Source: CAIWHR01 sp963717695
GTDB lineage: Bacteria; Pseudomonadota; Gammaproteobacteria; Burkholderiales; Casimicrobiaceae
Direction: 5' to 3'
Length of the DNA stretch: 64,000 nucleotides
Assembly (NCBI GenBank): GCA_963717695.1
Contig: CAVQWR010000003.1
Span: forward strand, 496,001 to 560,000
In this document: piece by piece, positions 57,479-64,000 of the stretch
Position numbering within the stretch: the stretch's first letter is position 1
Layout: each line of letters begins with the position of its first letter
Position numbers and translations under genes: made by a program
The notes under the pieces: generated by a model
What the model saw: only the letters and a program-made list of their open reading frames with translations
Told to the model about the DNA's origin: nothing
The model's database searches: none

Positions 57479-58002
57479 GCGGTCGCCTTCCCGGTCGCGC
57501 GCAATACCGCCTGCAGGATTCGCTTGTGCGTGCCGCAGCGGCAGAGATTGCCGGCGAGCGCTCGTCCGAATGGCTTCTTCGGTTGCATTCGGCTCTTTGG
57601 CGAGAAGCGCCGAAGCCGTCATGACCATGCCGGCAACGCAGTAGCCGCACTGCGCCGCCTGCTCGGCGATGAACGCCTGCTGCAGCGGCGACGGCTTGGC
57701 CGGCGTGCCCAGCCCTTCGACGGTGACGATTGTCCGACCCGCGGCCTTCTGCACCGGGACGAGGCACGAGCGCTGCGCCTCGCCGTCGATCACCACGGTG
57801 CACGCACCGCACTGCCCGACGCCGCAGCCGTACTTCGCCCCCGTCAGCCCGAGCTGGCCGCGCAGCACGTAGAGCAGCGGCTCGTCTGGATCGCGCACCG
57901 TGACGTTGCGGGCCGAACCGTTGACACGGAACTCGTAGCTGGGAATGGCGGCCTCCGGATCGGGGACGACGTGCGATCGTCGCGCGCGTGTCGGAAAATC
58001 AT
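57475..58002 (-). CDS. Molybdenum hydroxylase 2Fe-2S subunit, frameshifted
   Basis: About 160 residues, IorA-like. The plant-type cluster is KYGCGVGQCGACTVVIDGEA plus QRSCLVPV. The second cluster region, CGYCVAGMVMTASALLAKEP, leads to an indel near 57560, after which the frame reads AGNLCRCGTHKRILQAVLRA to the stop at 57475. Conserved sequence reaches at least YEFRVNGSARNVTV (57937). The ATG at 58000-58002 is the likely start but needs another indel to join, so the 5' end is uncertain. Confidence 0.82.
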
Positions 58003-58054
58003 CCCACCCGGGGCCGCCGGGGTAAAGCGGGGTCTCGGGGTTTGGCGCGATCGC

Positions 58055-59683
58055 TCAGGCGGCTGCCGCGCGCGGCAGCGTCACGACGATCTCGACGCCC
58101 GTGCCGTCGGTGCGGTTCGCAGCATGCACCCGCCCGCCGTGGAATTCGGCGACGAGGCGGACGATGTAGAGCCCGAGCCCGAGATGCGGCGTCGCCCCGC
58201 CGGTCTGCGGACGCACCGACACCATCGAGTCGAACAGCCGCTCGCGCATCCCCTCGGGCAGCGGCGGGCCATCATTGGCGACGACGAGGCGCAGGACACC
58301 ATTGACGTCCTCGAGGCGCAGCGCGACCGGCGTCCCCGGCGTGCCGAATTCGTCGGCGTTGGCGACGAGCTTGTCCAGCATCTGCGCGATGAGGTCGGGG
58401 GCGCCGTCGATTACTTGTCCGCCCGGGGCGATCACTAGATCGAGGCGGCGCGCGGGATAGGCGCTGCGGTAGCCTTCGACGCACGCGGCGAGGAGCTTGC
58501 CCAGGTCGACCCGCGTCCGCTCGGCGTCGGCGAGGCTGCCTTCGAGCCGCGTCGCCTCGGTCATTCGCGTGAGGATCGCGGCCAGCCGGCTGATCCCCTC
58601 CTGCGCACGCTCGATGTACACGCGCGCCGGTGCGGGCACGTCGTGCAGGTCGAGGTTGTCGAGCGACGAGCGCACCACCGCGACCGGCGTGCGCAGCTCG
58701 TGCGAAAGCCGGCTTGCCATGTTCTCCTGATAGCTCGCGTAGCGCGCGAGCCGCGCGAGCACCGCGGACAGGCTGCGCGACAGGTCGCCGATCTCGTCGC
58801 CCGCACGCGATTCGGCGAGCGCGCCCTTGACGCGGCCGTGTGCGTCGATCGCCGCCTCCGCGTCGTCGCGCAGGCGCCGGATCCGCCACGTCAGCACGGA
58901 AGCGAACAGCGTCAGCACCAGCGATCCGATCAGGAGCGCCGCGAGGACGATGCTGAAGAGCCGCTCGAACGCCCGATTGCGCTCGGCCAGCACGGCGTTG
59001 GTCGTCTCCTCGACGATCACGGCCCCGCGTACCTGGTCGCCGACCCAGACGGGCTGCGCGACGGCGACGATCTGCGCGCGCCCGTCGGGGCTTGCACGCC
59101 GGTCGATCGTCAGCACGCCGGCCAGCGCGCCGGTGACTTCGCGCGATTGCCCGAGCGCCGATTCGCTGCGGTCGTCGCGGAAGTTCTCCGCCGGCTGATC
59201 GAGCACGCGCAGGTAGATCGGACGCAGCACGGTTTCCTCGATCGAACGCCACACGCGGGCGAGACCAGTCACCTCGGATTCCGGCGGCGCGACGGGCTGA
59301 TTGAGCGAGCCCGCGCGCGCCAGCACGCGCAGGTCGCGGTCGATCACCCAGATGCGCGCCGGCGTGCGCGACAGGCCGTGCAGGATCTGCGCAATCTCCG
59401 CGACCGCGGCCGGATGCGGCGTGGGCACCGGCGGCACCGGCCCCATGCCGGTGGCCCGCTCGGCGGGAAGCGAATCGAGCGGCAGCGGCGTCAGGTCGAA
59501 AAGCCGCGGCCGATCGTGGAGCGCCGCGGCCAGTGCCTGCGCGGTGCCCGCGAGCGACTGCTCCTGCGCATCGCGCAGGAAGCGCTCGAGCTCGCGCACG
59601 TACTCGTAGCCGAGGTACGGCATCACCAGGAACACGGTGAGCGCGAGAAAGAGCTGGGCGCGAATGCCTAGGGCGATGCGCAT
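58055..59683 (-). CDS. Sensor histidine kinase of dedicated-sortase type
   Basis: 542 residues. TM1 (RAQLFLALTVFLVMPYLGYE) is followed by YVRELERFLRDAQEQSLAGT and ALAAALHDRPRLFDL, an N-terminus typical of the proteobacterial dedicated sortase system kinases. A periplasmic sensor of about 220 residues, TM2 (LLIGSLVLTLFASVLTWRIR) and a HAMP segment follow. The phosphoacceptor His is in MASRLSHELRTPVAVVRSSL. ATPase boxes are LVANADEFGTPG (N), VVANDGPPLPEG (G1) and HLGLGLYIVRLVAEFHGGRV (G2). Intact, 28 bp after the response regulator. Family assignment rests on pattern recognition, not a search. Confidence 0.85.
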   Translation of the reverse strand: MRIALGIRAQLFLALTVFLVMPYLGYEYVRELERFLRDAQEQSLAGTAQALAAALHDRPRLFDLTPLPLDSLPAERATGMGPVPPVPTPHPAAVAEIAQILHGLSRTPARIWVIDRDLRVLARAGSLNQPVAPPESEVTGLARVWRSIEETVLRPIYLRVLDQPAENFRDDRSESALGQSREVTGALAGVLTIDRRASPDGRAQIVAVAQPVWVGDQVRGAVIVEETTNAVLAERNRAFERLFSIVLAALLIGSLVLTLFASVLTWRIRRLRDDAEAAIDAHGRVKGALAESRAGDEIGDLSRSLSAVLARLARYASYQENMASRLSHELRTPVAVVRSSLDNLDLHDVPAPARVYIERAQEGISRLAAILTRMTEATRLEGSLADAERTRVDLGKLLAACVEGYRSAYPARRLDLVIAPGGQVIDGAPDLIAQMLDKLVANADEFGTPGTPVALRLEDVNGVLRLVVANDGPPLPEGMRERLFDSMVSVRPQTGGATPHLGLGLYIVRLVAEFHGGRVHAANRTDGTGVEIVVTLPRAAAA

Positions 59684-59711
59684 GGCGGTGGGGCGCGACC
59701 GTGCGCGCCGG

Positions 59712-60413
59712 TCACGCTTCCGCTTCGGCGTTCCAGCGGTAGCCCATCCCGTACACCGTCTCGATCCGGTCGAACGCGGGATCGAGCGCCGCGAACTTTC
59801 TGCGGATCCGCTTGATGTGCGAGGTGATCGTGCTGTCGTCGACGAAGATGCTCGCCTCGCGCATCAGACCGTCGCGGTCCTTCACGTGACCGGGGAAGCG
59901 CGCGAGCGCGTGCACCATCCAGAATTCGGTCAGCGTGAGGTCCACACGTTTGCCGTCCCACTGCGCGGTGAGGCGCTTCATGTCGAGCGTGAGGCGGCCG
60001 CGCGTCTGCACGTCCTCGGTCGCGGCCGGCGTCGCGAGGAGATCGCTCCTCCTGAACAGCGCCGCGATGCGCGCGCACAGATGCGGCAGGCTGACGTCCT
60101 TGGTGAGGTAGTCGTCGGCACCGAGACGGAGCCCGACGACGATGTCGAAATCCGAGTCGCGTGCCGACAGGAAGAGGATCGGCACGGTCGGCGACAGCGC
60201 GCGGAGCTCGCGGCAGAGCGTGAATCCCCCGTCGACGTCCTCGCCGAGGCCGATGTCGATCAGCGCGAGGTCGGGCAGGCGGGTGCGGAATGCCGTCAGC
60301 GCGTCGGCGCGGTTGCCATAGGCAGCGACCTCGTAGCCCTGCTTCTTCAGCACGTCCGTGTAGTTGGCGCGGATGGCCGGCTCGTCCTCGACGACGGCAA
60401 TGCGGCGGGTCAT
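59712..60413 (-). CDS. OmpR-type response regulator of dedicated-sortase type
   Basis: 233 residues. Receiver domain: RIAVVEDEPAIRANYTDVLK (acidic pocket), phosphoacceptor Asp in LALIDIGLGEDVDGGF, PILFLSARDSDFDIVVGLRL and LTKDV with the conserved Lys. C-terminal winged helix: LTLTEFWMVHALARFPGHVK and SIFVDDSTITSHIKRIRRKF, ending ETVYGMGYRWN. Operon partner of the kinase. Divergent from the 77-residue membrane protein and sortase-like gene across 242 bp with no clear promoter consensus; that gap is the natural place for its own binding sites. Confidence 0.9.
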   Translation of the reverse strand: MTRRIAVVEDEPAIRANYTDVLKKQGYEVAAYGNRADALTAFRTRLPDLALIDIGLGEDVDGGFTLCRELRALSPTVPILFLSARDSDFDIVVGLRLGADDYLTKDVSLPHLCARIAALFRRSDLLATPAATEDVQTRGRLTLDMKRLTAQWDGKRVDLTLTEFWMVHALARFPGHVKDRDGLMREASIFVDDSTITSHIKRIRRKFAALDPAFDRIETVYGMGYRWNAEAEA

Positions 60414-60655
60414 ATCGGTGCAGTCACGGGGGGGCGATTCGACGGTCCGACTATAGCGCAGGCGGCACGCGGGGCCGGGACACGCGGCGAGCGCTGCCAT
60501 CTTTTTGCCACAATTGATCGCCGTCACGCCATGTTTCGCGCCCGCCGCCGCCGCACTGCGGCGCTTCAATCGAGTCACGATCCCGAGCGCACCGGCAACG
60601 GCGGCCCCCACCGCGCACCCCGGTTCGACGGCCGATCGGACAAGGGAGATCCGCC

Positions 60656-60889
60656 ATGAACCTCGACCACGGCACCCGCGGGACCACGCCTCCCTGGAGC
60701 GGACCGGCGCATTATCGTGACCTCGGCCGGCTCCTCTGCGAGGCGCTCGCTGCGGGCCTTATCGCCAGCCTCGCGCTGGCGCTCGCGGTTCTCATCGCGA
60801 CGACGACGGCGCGCTCGACCGATACGAACATCGCCCCACATGCCGGGCAGGACGCCCCCGCCGCCGCAACTGCCGAGGCACGGGCATGA
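60656..60889 (+). CDS. Small single-pass membrane protein, coupled to the sortase-like gene
   Basis: 77 residues. The start is supported by AAGGGAG (60642-60648) seven bases upstream. Hydrophilic N-terminus (MNLDHGTRGTTPPWSGPAHY), one membrane helix (LIASLALALAVLIATTTARS) and an Ala-rich tail. Its stop overlaps the next ATG (ATGA, 60886-60889). Unrecognised. Its place in front of the sortase-like gene and opposite the sortase-type two-component system suggests a role in the same system. Confidence 0.7.
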   Translation: MNLDHGTRGTTPPWSGPAHYRDLGRLLCEALAAGLIASLALALAVLIATTTARSTDTNIAPHAGQDAPAAATAEARA

Positions 60890-61668
60890 GCGCCGCCGGG
60901 CCGTCCCAAGGCGCTTGCCCCCCTTGGGGGGAAGGCGCGCAGCGCCATCGGGGGGTGTTCGCCAGCGCCGCCGACCGGGGAGGACCTTTCGACCGCGACG
61001 GGACCGAGTCCCGCAACTGGATGCGCGCCTCGCCTCCCGGCATCGCATTCCGGTTCCGCGCGGCCGAGTCTTCCCCCGTCGGCCCGCGCGCCACGCCGAT
61101 GCCGCAGCACCGCTCGCGTCACCGCGGCACTTTCGCCTGGGTCGCGGTTGCACTCGCGACGCTGGCGCTCGCGGCGGCGAGCGGCAGGCTTCACGGCGAG
61201 CGGACCGACACCGTCCATGCGGCGCCGCCGGAACGCGCGACGATTGCGCCGGCTGCCGCAGGTGCCGCCGGGATGCCGGCGCGCCTCGACCCCGCGTCGA
61301 TCGCACGGCTCGTCGTGCCGGAGCGCGCCGTCGACGTCGCCGTGCCGAAGCAGACGAGTCGCCACGAGCGCCGGGCCGGGCCCGGCAGCCCCGGAAACGT
61401 CGTCGTCACCGCAAGCCGCGAAGCGAGCCTGCGCTTCCTGCGGCGCGTGGAGGTGGGCGACGAAGTGATCGTCGAATCGAAGCACGGCGAGCAGTTCCGC
61501 TACCGCGTGCGCGACGTCCGCATCGCAGCACGGGACGAGATCAATGCGACGGCAGCGCCGACCGAGCCCACGCTCACGCTCGTCACGTGGTATCCGTTCA
61601 GCGCCGGAGATTCGGGCGCGACGCTCCGCTACGTGGTCATCGCGACCGCATTGCGCGATACGGTCTGA
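60886..61668 (+). CDS. Class GN sortase-like protein lacking catalytic His and Cys
   Basis: 260 residues from the coupled ATG; in-frame ATGs at 61021 and 61099 are alternatives. The last begins MPQHRSRHRGTFAWVAVALA just before the membrane helix, the usual sortase start. The core aligns by eye with class D/GN sortases: PGSPGNVVVTASREASLRFL where the family has PGxPGN-V-AGHRDTHF-FL, VEVGDEVIVESKHGEQFRYR, and TLTLVTWYPFSAG where the family has TLVTCYPF. Thus catalytic His is Ser (codon 61414-61416) and catalytic Cys is Trp (codon 61588-61590), while the Arg of LRYVVIA remains. Probably non-catalytic, or altered by error at one site. No sortase-target gene is visible. Confidence 0.72.
   Translation: MSAAGPSQGACPPWGEGAQRHRGVFASAADRGGPFDRDGTESRNWMRASPPGIAFRFRAAESSPVGPRATPMPQHRSRHRGTFAWVAVALATLALAAASGRLHGERTDTVHAAPPERATIAPAAAGAAGMPARLDPASIARLVVPERAVDVAVPKQTSRHERRAGPGSPGNVVVTASREASLRFLRRVEVGDEVIVESKHGEQFRYRVRDVRIAARDEINATAAPTEPTLTLVTWYPFSAGDSGATLRYVVIATALRDTV
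60898..60957. repeat. GC-rich palindromic element within the 5' end of the sortase-like ORF
   Basis: A near-palindrome GCGCTTGCCCCC-TT-GGGGGGAAGGCGC (60911-60938) followed by GCGCAGCGCC and a G-run. Similar G/C-run palindromes are familiar as scattered repeats in Burkholderiales genomes; here it is translated (PPWGEGAQRHRG) if the first ATG is used. This favours 61021 or 61099 as the real start. Repeat status is inference; I see no second copy in the window. Confidence 0.45.
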
Positions 61669-61810
61669 CCTCGCGTGTCCTGCGCGCCACGGCCCGCGTC
61701 AATTCGCGGGGGCCGGGCGTGGGGTATTGCAGGATTGCGATCTCGCCCGGGGCCAGCCGTCGCGCACGAGGCGCGGATCCGTTGGTCAGGGTCGCGCCGG
61801 CGAGAGCGCG

Positions 61811-62044
61811 TCAGCGCCTGCGCGCAAGCGATTGCAGCGCGGCAACTCCCGCCGCCCAGAGCGCCACCGAAATGACCATCGCGATCAGCGCGGCCACGAG
61901 CGCGCCGCCGGCGCCGCTCCAGCCCATGACGCCGACGATCGACCAGGCGGCGACGCCGCCGATGGCGCCGCAGGCGAGAATCGCGGCGAGCTTCCCGGCG
62001 AATGCACCGCGCTGACGGCGCGGCAACGGAATATTCTGGGTCAT
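61811..62044 (-). CDS. Small two-helix membrane protein
   Basis: 77 residues starting MTQNIPLPRRQRGAFAGKLA. Two hydrophobic helices (AAILACGAIGGVAAWSIVGV and GALVAALIAMVISVALWAAG) end in a basic tail LARRR. Not recognised. Convergent with the sortase-like gene across 142 bp that hold nothing obvious, and divergent from the substrate-binding protein gene. Confidence 0.6.
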   Translation of the reverse strand: MTQNIPLPRRQRGAFAGKLAAILACGAIGGVAAWSIVGVMGWSGAGGALVAALIAMVISVALWAAGVAALQSLARRR

Positions 62045-62225
62045 CTGGCGTTGGCCTCGAGGGTGCGATGGCGCTGCGCGGGGGAGTCGCCGCCAAGCCT
62101 TGCGCCGAGCGCTTCGCGTCGCCGAACCCGCCGAAGGTATCATTCCGCACGGCCGACCGCCCGATTTGCGCAAATCGTCGAACTGCCGTTACCCCCCGAA
62201 TGCACCCAGCCGACTCCCGTCACTC

Positions 62226-64000
62226 ATGAACTTCCGTTCCGCCGCCGCCGCCGTTCTGGTCATCGTTGGCGCGGCGTTCGCCTCGATCGCGGCGGCCGCG
62301 GACATGAGCAAGACGCTGCGCGTCGAGTTCCGCGTCGCGGAGTCCGGATTCGATCCGCAGGCCTTCAGCGACAACTACTCGTCGCTGGTGGTCGATGCGA
62401 TCTTCGACCCGCTCTACACCTACGACTACTTCGCCAATCCGGTGAAGCTCGCGCCGCGCACGGCGGACGGCCTGCCCCAGATCACCGATGGCGGTCGCAC
62501 GTACACGATCAAGGTGCGGCCGGGCATCTATTTCGCCGACGATCCGGCGTTCAAGGGAAAGAAGCGCGAGCTCGTCGCGGAAGACTACGTCTACACGATC
62601 AAGCGGATGATCGATCCGAAGATCCGCTCGTACTGGCTCTACCTCTTCGAAAATCACCTGACCGGGCTCGACGCCCCGCTCGCCCATGCCCGCAAGAGCG
62701 GCACCCTGGACTACGACGAGAAGATCGAGGGCCTGCAGGCGCTCGACCGCTACACGCTGCGCATCCGCTTCAACGAGCCCGACTGGAGCTTCCAGCACTG
62801 GCTCACGTCGGCGCAGTTCGCCGCCGTCGCGCGCGAGGTCGTCGACGCCTACAAGGACAGCTCGAACCGCGTGATGGAGCATCCGGTCGGCACCGGTCCC
62901 TATCGGCTTGCGCAATGGACGCGCGGCCAGAAGATCGTGCTCGAGGCGCGTCCCGACTATCGCGACGAGCGCTATCCGACTCCGCCCGCAGGCAGCCCCG
63001 CGGAGGATTTCGCGGTGGCGAAGGGGTACGCGGGACGCCCGGTGCCGTTCATCGGCCGCATCGAGATCAATGTGCTCGAGGAGGCGCAGCCGCGACTGCT
63101 GTCCTTCGAGCAGGGCGACCTCGACTTCCTCGAGCTGCCCGCCTCGCTCGCCGGCAACGTGCTGGACGGCGCGCGGTTGAAACCGGCGTATGCGAAGAAA
63201 GGCATCGTGCTGCACCGGCAGATCGAGCCGTCGGTCGCGTTCTATTTCTTCAATCTCGACAATTCCGTGGTCGGCGGCTACGCGCCCGTGCAGATCGCGC
63301 TGCGCCGCGCGATCGGCATGGGCTTCGACCGCGCCGCCGCCGTGAAGACGCTGCTGTATGGTCAGGCGATTCCGGCCACACAGCCCGTGCCCCCGCCCGT
63401 GCCGGGCTACGACCCGTCGTTCGCATCGCCGAACGCCTACGATCCGGCGGCGGCACGCGCGCTCCTCGACAAGTTCGGCTATCGGGAGAGGGACGCCGAC
63501 GGCTATCGCAAGACGCCCGACGGCAAGCCGCTCACGATCGTCCGCGCGTCGACGCCGGATTCGGCGGCGCGGGCCGCGGACGAGCTGTGGAAGCGCTGCA
63601 TGGACGCGATCGGCATCCGGATGGTCGACTACAAGCAGAAGTGGCCGGAGCTGAACAAGATGTCGGAGGCGGGGCAGCTCATGATGTGGGGGCTGTCGTG
63701 GATCGCGTCGACGCCGGACGCCGACACCTTCTACTCGACGCTGTATTCGAAGAACATCGGCACGATGAACGACGCGCGCTTCCGCCTTCCCGAGTACGAC
63801 AAGGCCTACGAAGCGGCGCGAAGGCTGCCGGACGGCCCCGAGCGCAATGCGCTCTACCGTCGGATGACGGGACTCGTCGTCGCGTACGCGCCGTGGCTCC
63901 TCAGCACGTATCCGTACGACAACATCCTCGCGCAGCCATGGGTGCGCGGGTTCCGGCAGCACCCGTTCCTGCGCAGCCAGTGGCGCTTTTACGACGTCGT
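62226..64000 (+). CDS. Peptide-type ABC transporter substrate-binding protein, 3' end cut off
   Basis: At least 591 residues, running off the right edge. The signal peptide (FRSAAAAVLVIVGAAFASIA, cut near AAAADM) leads to the extracellular solute-binding family 5 fold: LRVEFRVAESGFDPQAFSDN, GRTYTIKVRPGIYFADDPAF, EHPVGTGPYRLAQWTRGQKI, FEQGDLDFLELPASLAGNVL and IALRRAIGMGFDRAAAVKTL. Longer than usual for family 5 and without a lipobox. Ligand (peptide or other) unknown; permease genes would lie beyond the window. No clear Shine-Dalgarno. Confidence 0.88.
   Translation, partial: MNFRSAAAAVLVIVGAAFASIAAAADMSKTLRVEFRVAESGFDPQAFSDNYSSLVVDAIFDPLYTYDYFANPVKLAPRTADGLPQITDGGRTYTIKVRPGIYFADDPAFKGKKRELVAEDYVYTIKRMIDPKIRSYWLYLFENHLTGLDAPLAHARKSGTLDYDEKIEGLQALDRYTLRIRFNEPDWSFQHWLTSAQFAAVAREVVDAYKDSSNRVMEHPVGTGPYRLAQWTRGQKIVLEARPDYRDERYPTPPAGSPAEDFAVAKGYAGRPVPFIGRIEINVLEEAQPRLLSFEQGDLDFLELPASLAGNVLDGARLKPAYAKKGIVLHRQIEPSVAFYFFNLDNSVVGGYAPVQIALRRAIGMGFDRAAAVKTLLYGQAIPATQPVPPPVPGYDPSFASPNAYDPAAARALLDKFGYRERDADGYRKTPDGKPLTIVRASTPDSAARAADELWKRCMDAIGIRMVDYKQKWPELNKMSEAGQLMMWGLSWIASTPDADTFYSTLYSKNIGTMNDARFRLPEYDKAYEAARRLPDGPERNALYRRMTGLVVAYAPWLLSTYPYDNILAQPWVRGFRQHPFLRSQWRFYDV

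Noticed and set aside
55187..58438. A 1083-codon plus-strand open frame
   Set aside because: Antisense to the molybdenum hydroxylase genes and the kinase 3' end, which carry clear motifs.

Overview
The window is high-GC DNA from a betaproteobacterium, probably a Burkholderiales- or Rhodocyclales-like lineage. The evidence is gene order: dusB-fis-purH, mtgA-aroE-tonB-RNase II, nadD-rsfS-rlmH-maf-rng, and aceE-aceF-lpdA with a lipoyl-bearing E3. I see no rRNA, tRNA, CRISPR array, transposase or phage gene. Single-base frameshifts interrupt many housekeeping genes, most densely in the first 7.5 kb. Several pairs compensate each other, so I read them mainly as consensus errors and annotate the genes as whole CDSs.

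Layout. 0-2.8 kb: an RND efflux permease (runs off the left edge) and its periplasmic adaptor, minus strand. 3.0-8.3 kb: a complete LivKHMGF branched-chain amino-acid-type ABC operon with a strong promoter, an inverted repeat over it, and a terminator after livK. 9-16 kb, minus strand: a long run reading dusB-fis-purH-pagP-purD-hemF-NUDIX-acyP; hemF carries an in-frame insertion related to a dispersed repeat. 16-19.4 kb: a UbiH-type hydroxylase and pepP (minus), then 5-formyl-THF cyclo-ligase (plus). 19.7-25.6 kb: pyruvate dehydrogenase aceE-aceF-lpdA. 25.6-26.7 kb: a winged-helix/MNT nucleotidyltransferase with a HEPN-like partner. 26.7-36.2 kb: rpiA, proA, a CDF transporter, a DUF924 protein, then nadD-rsfS-rlmH-maf-rng, an esterase and two VOC proteins. 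36-38 kb: a Kef-type antiporter.

38-46.3 kb, minus strand: a D-threonine-aldolase-like enzyme, an ECF sigma/anti-sigma pair behind a secreted-repeat lipoprotein, then RNase II-tonB-aroE-mtgA in transcription order. 46.4-53.1 kb: an aldo/keto reductase, a 5'-nucleotidase, ornithine aminotransferase, and a DUF3617-dacA-TPR membrane protein set. 53.2-58 kb: YqiA-type esterase and Mpl murein-recycling ligase, then a two-subunit molybdenum hydroxylase with a Tat signal.

58-61.7 kb is the most unusual locus. A histidine kinase and response regulator resembling the proteobacterial dedicated-sortase regulatory pair diverge from a 77-residue membrane protein and a class GN sortase-like protein. In that sortase the positions expected to be the catalytic His and Cys are Ser and Trp. 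The window ends inside a peptide-type ABC substrate-binding protein.

The other notable pattern is a repeat family of roughly 75-110 bp, present between genes near 42.1 and 47.45 kb and, in diverged form, inside hemF as translated sequence.
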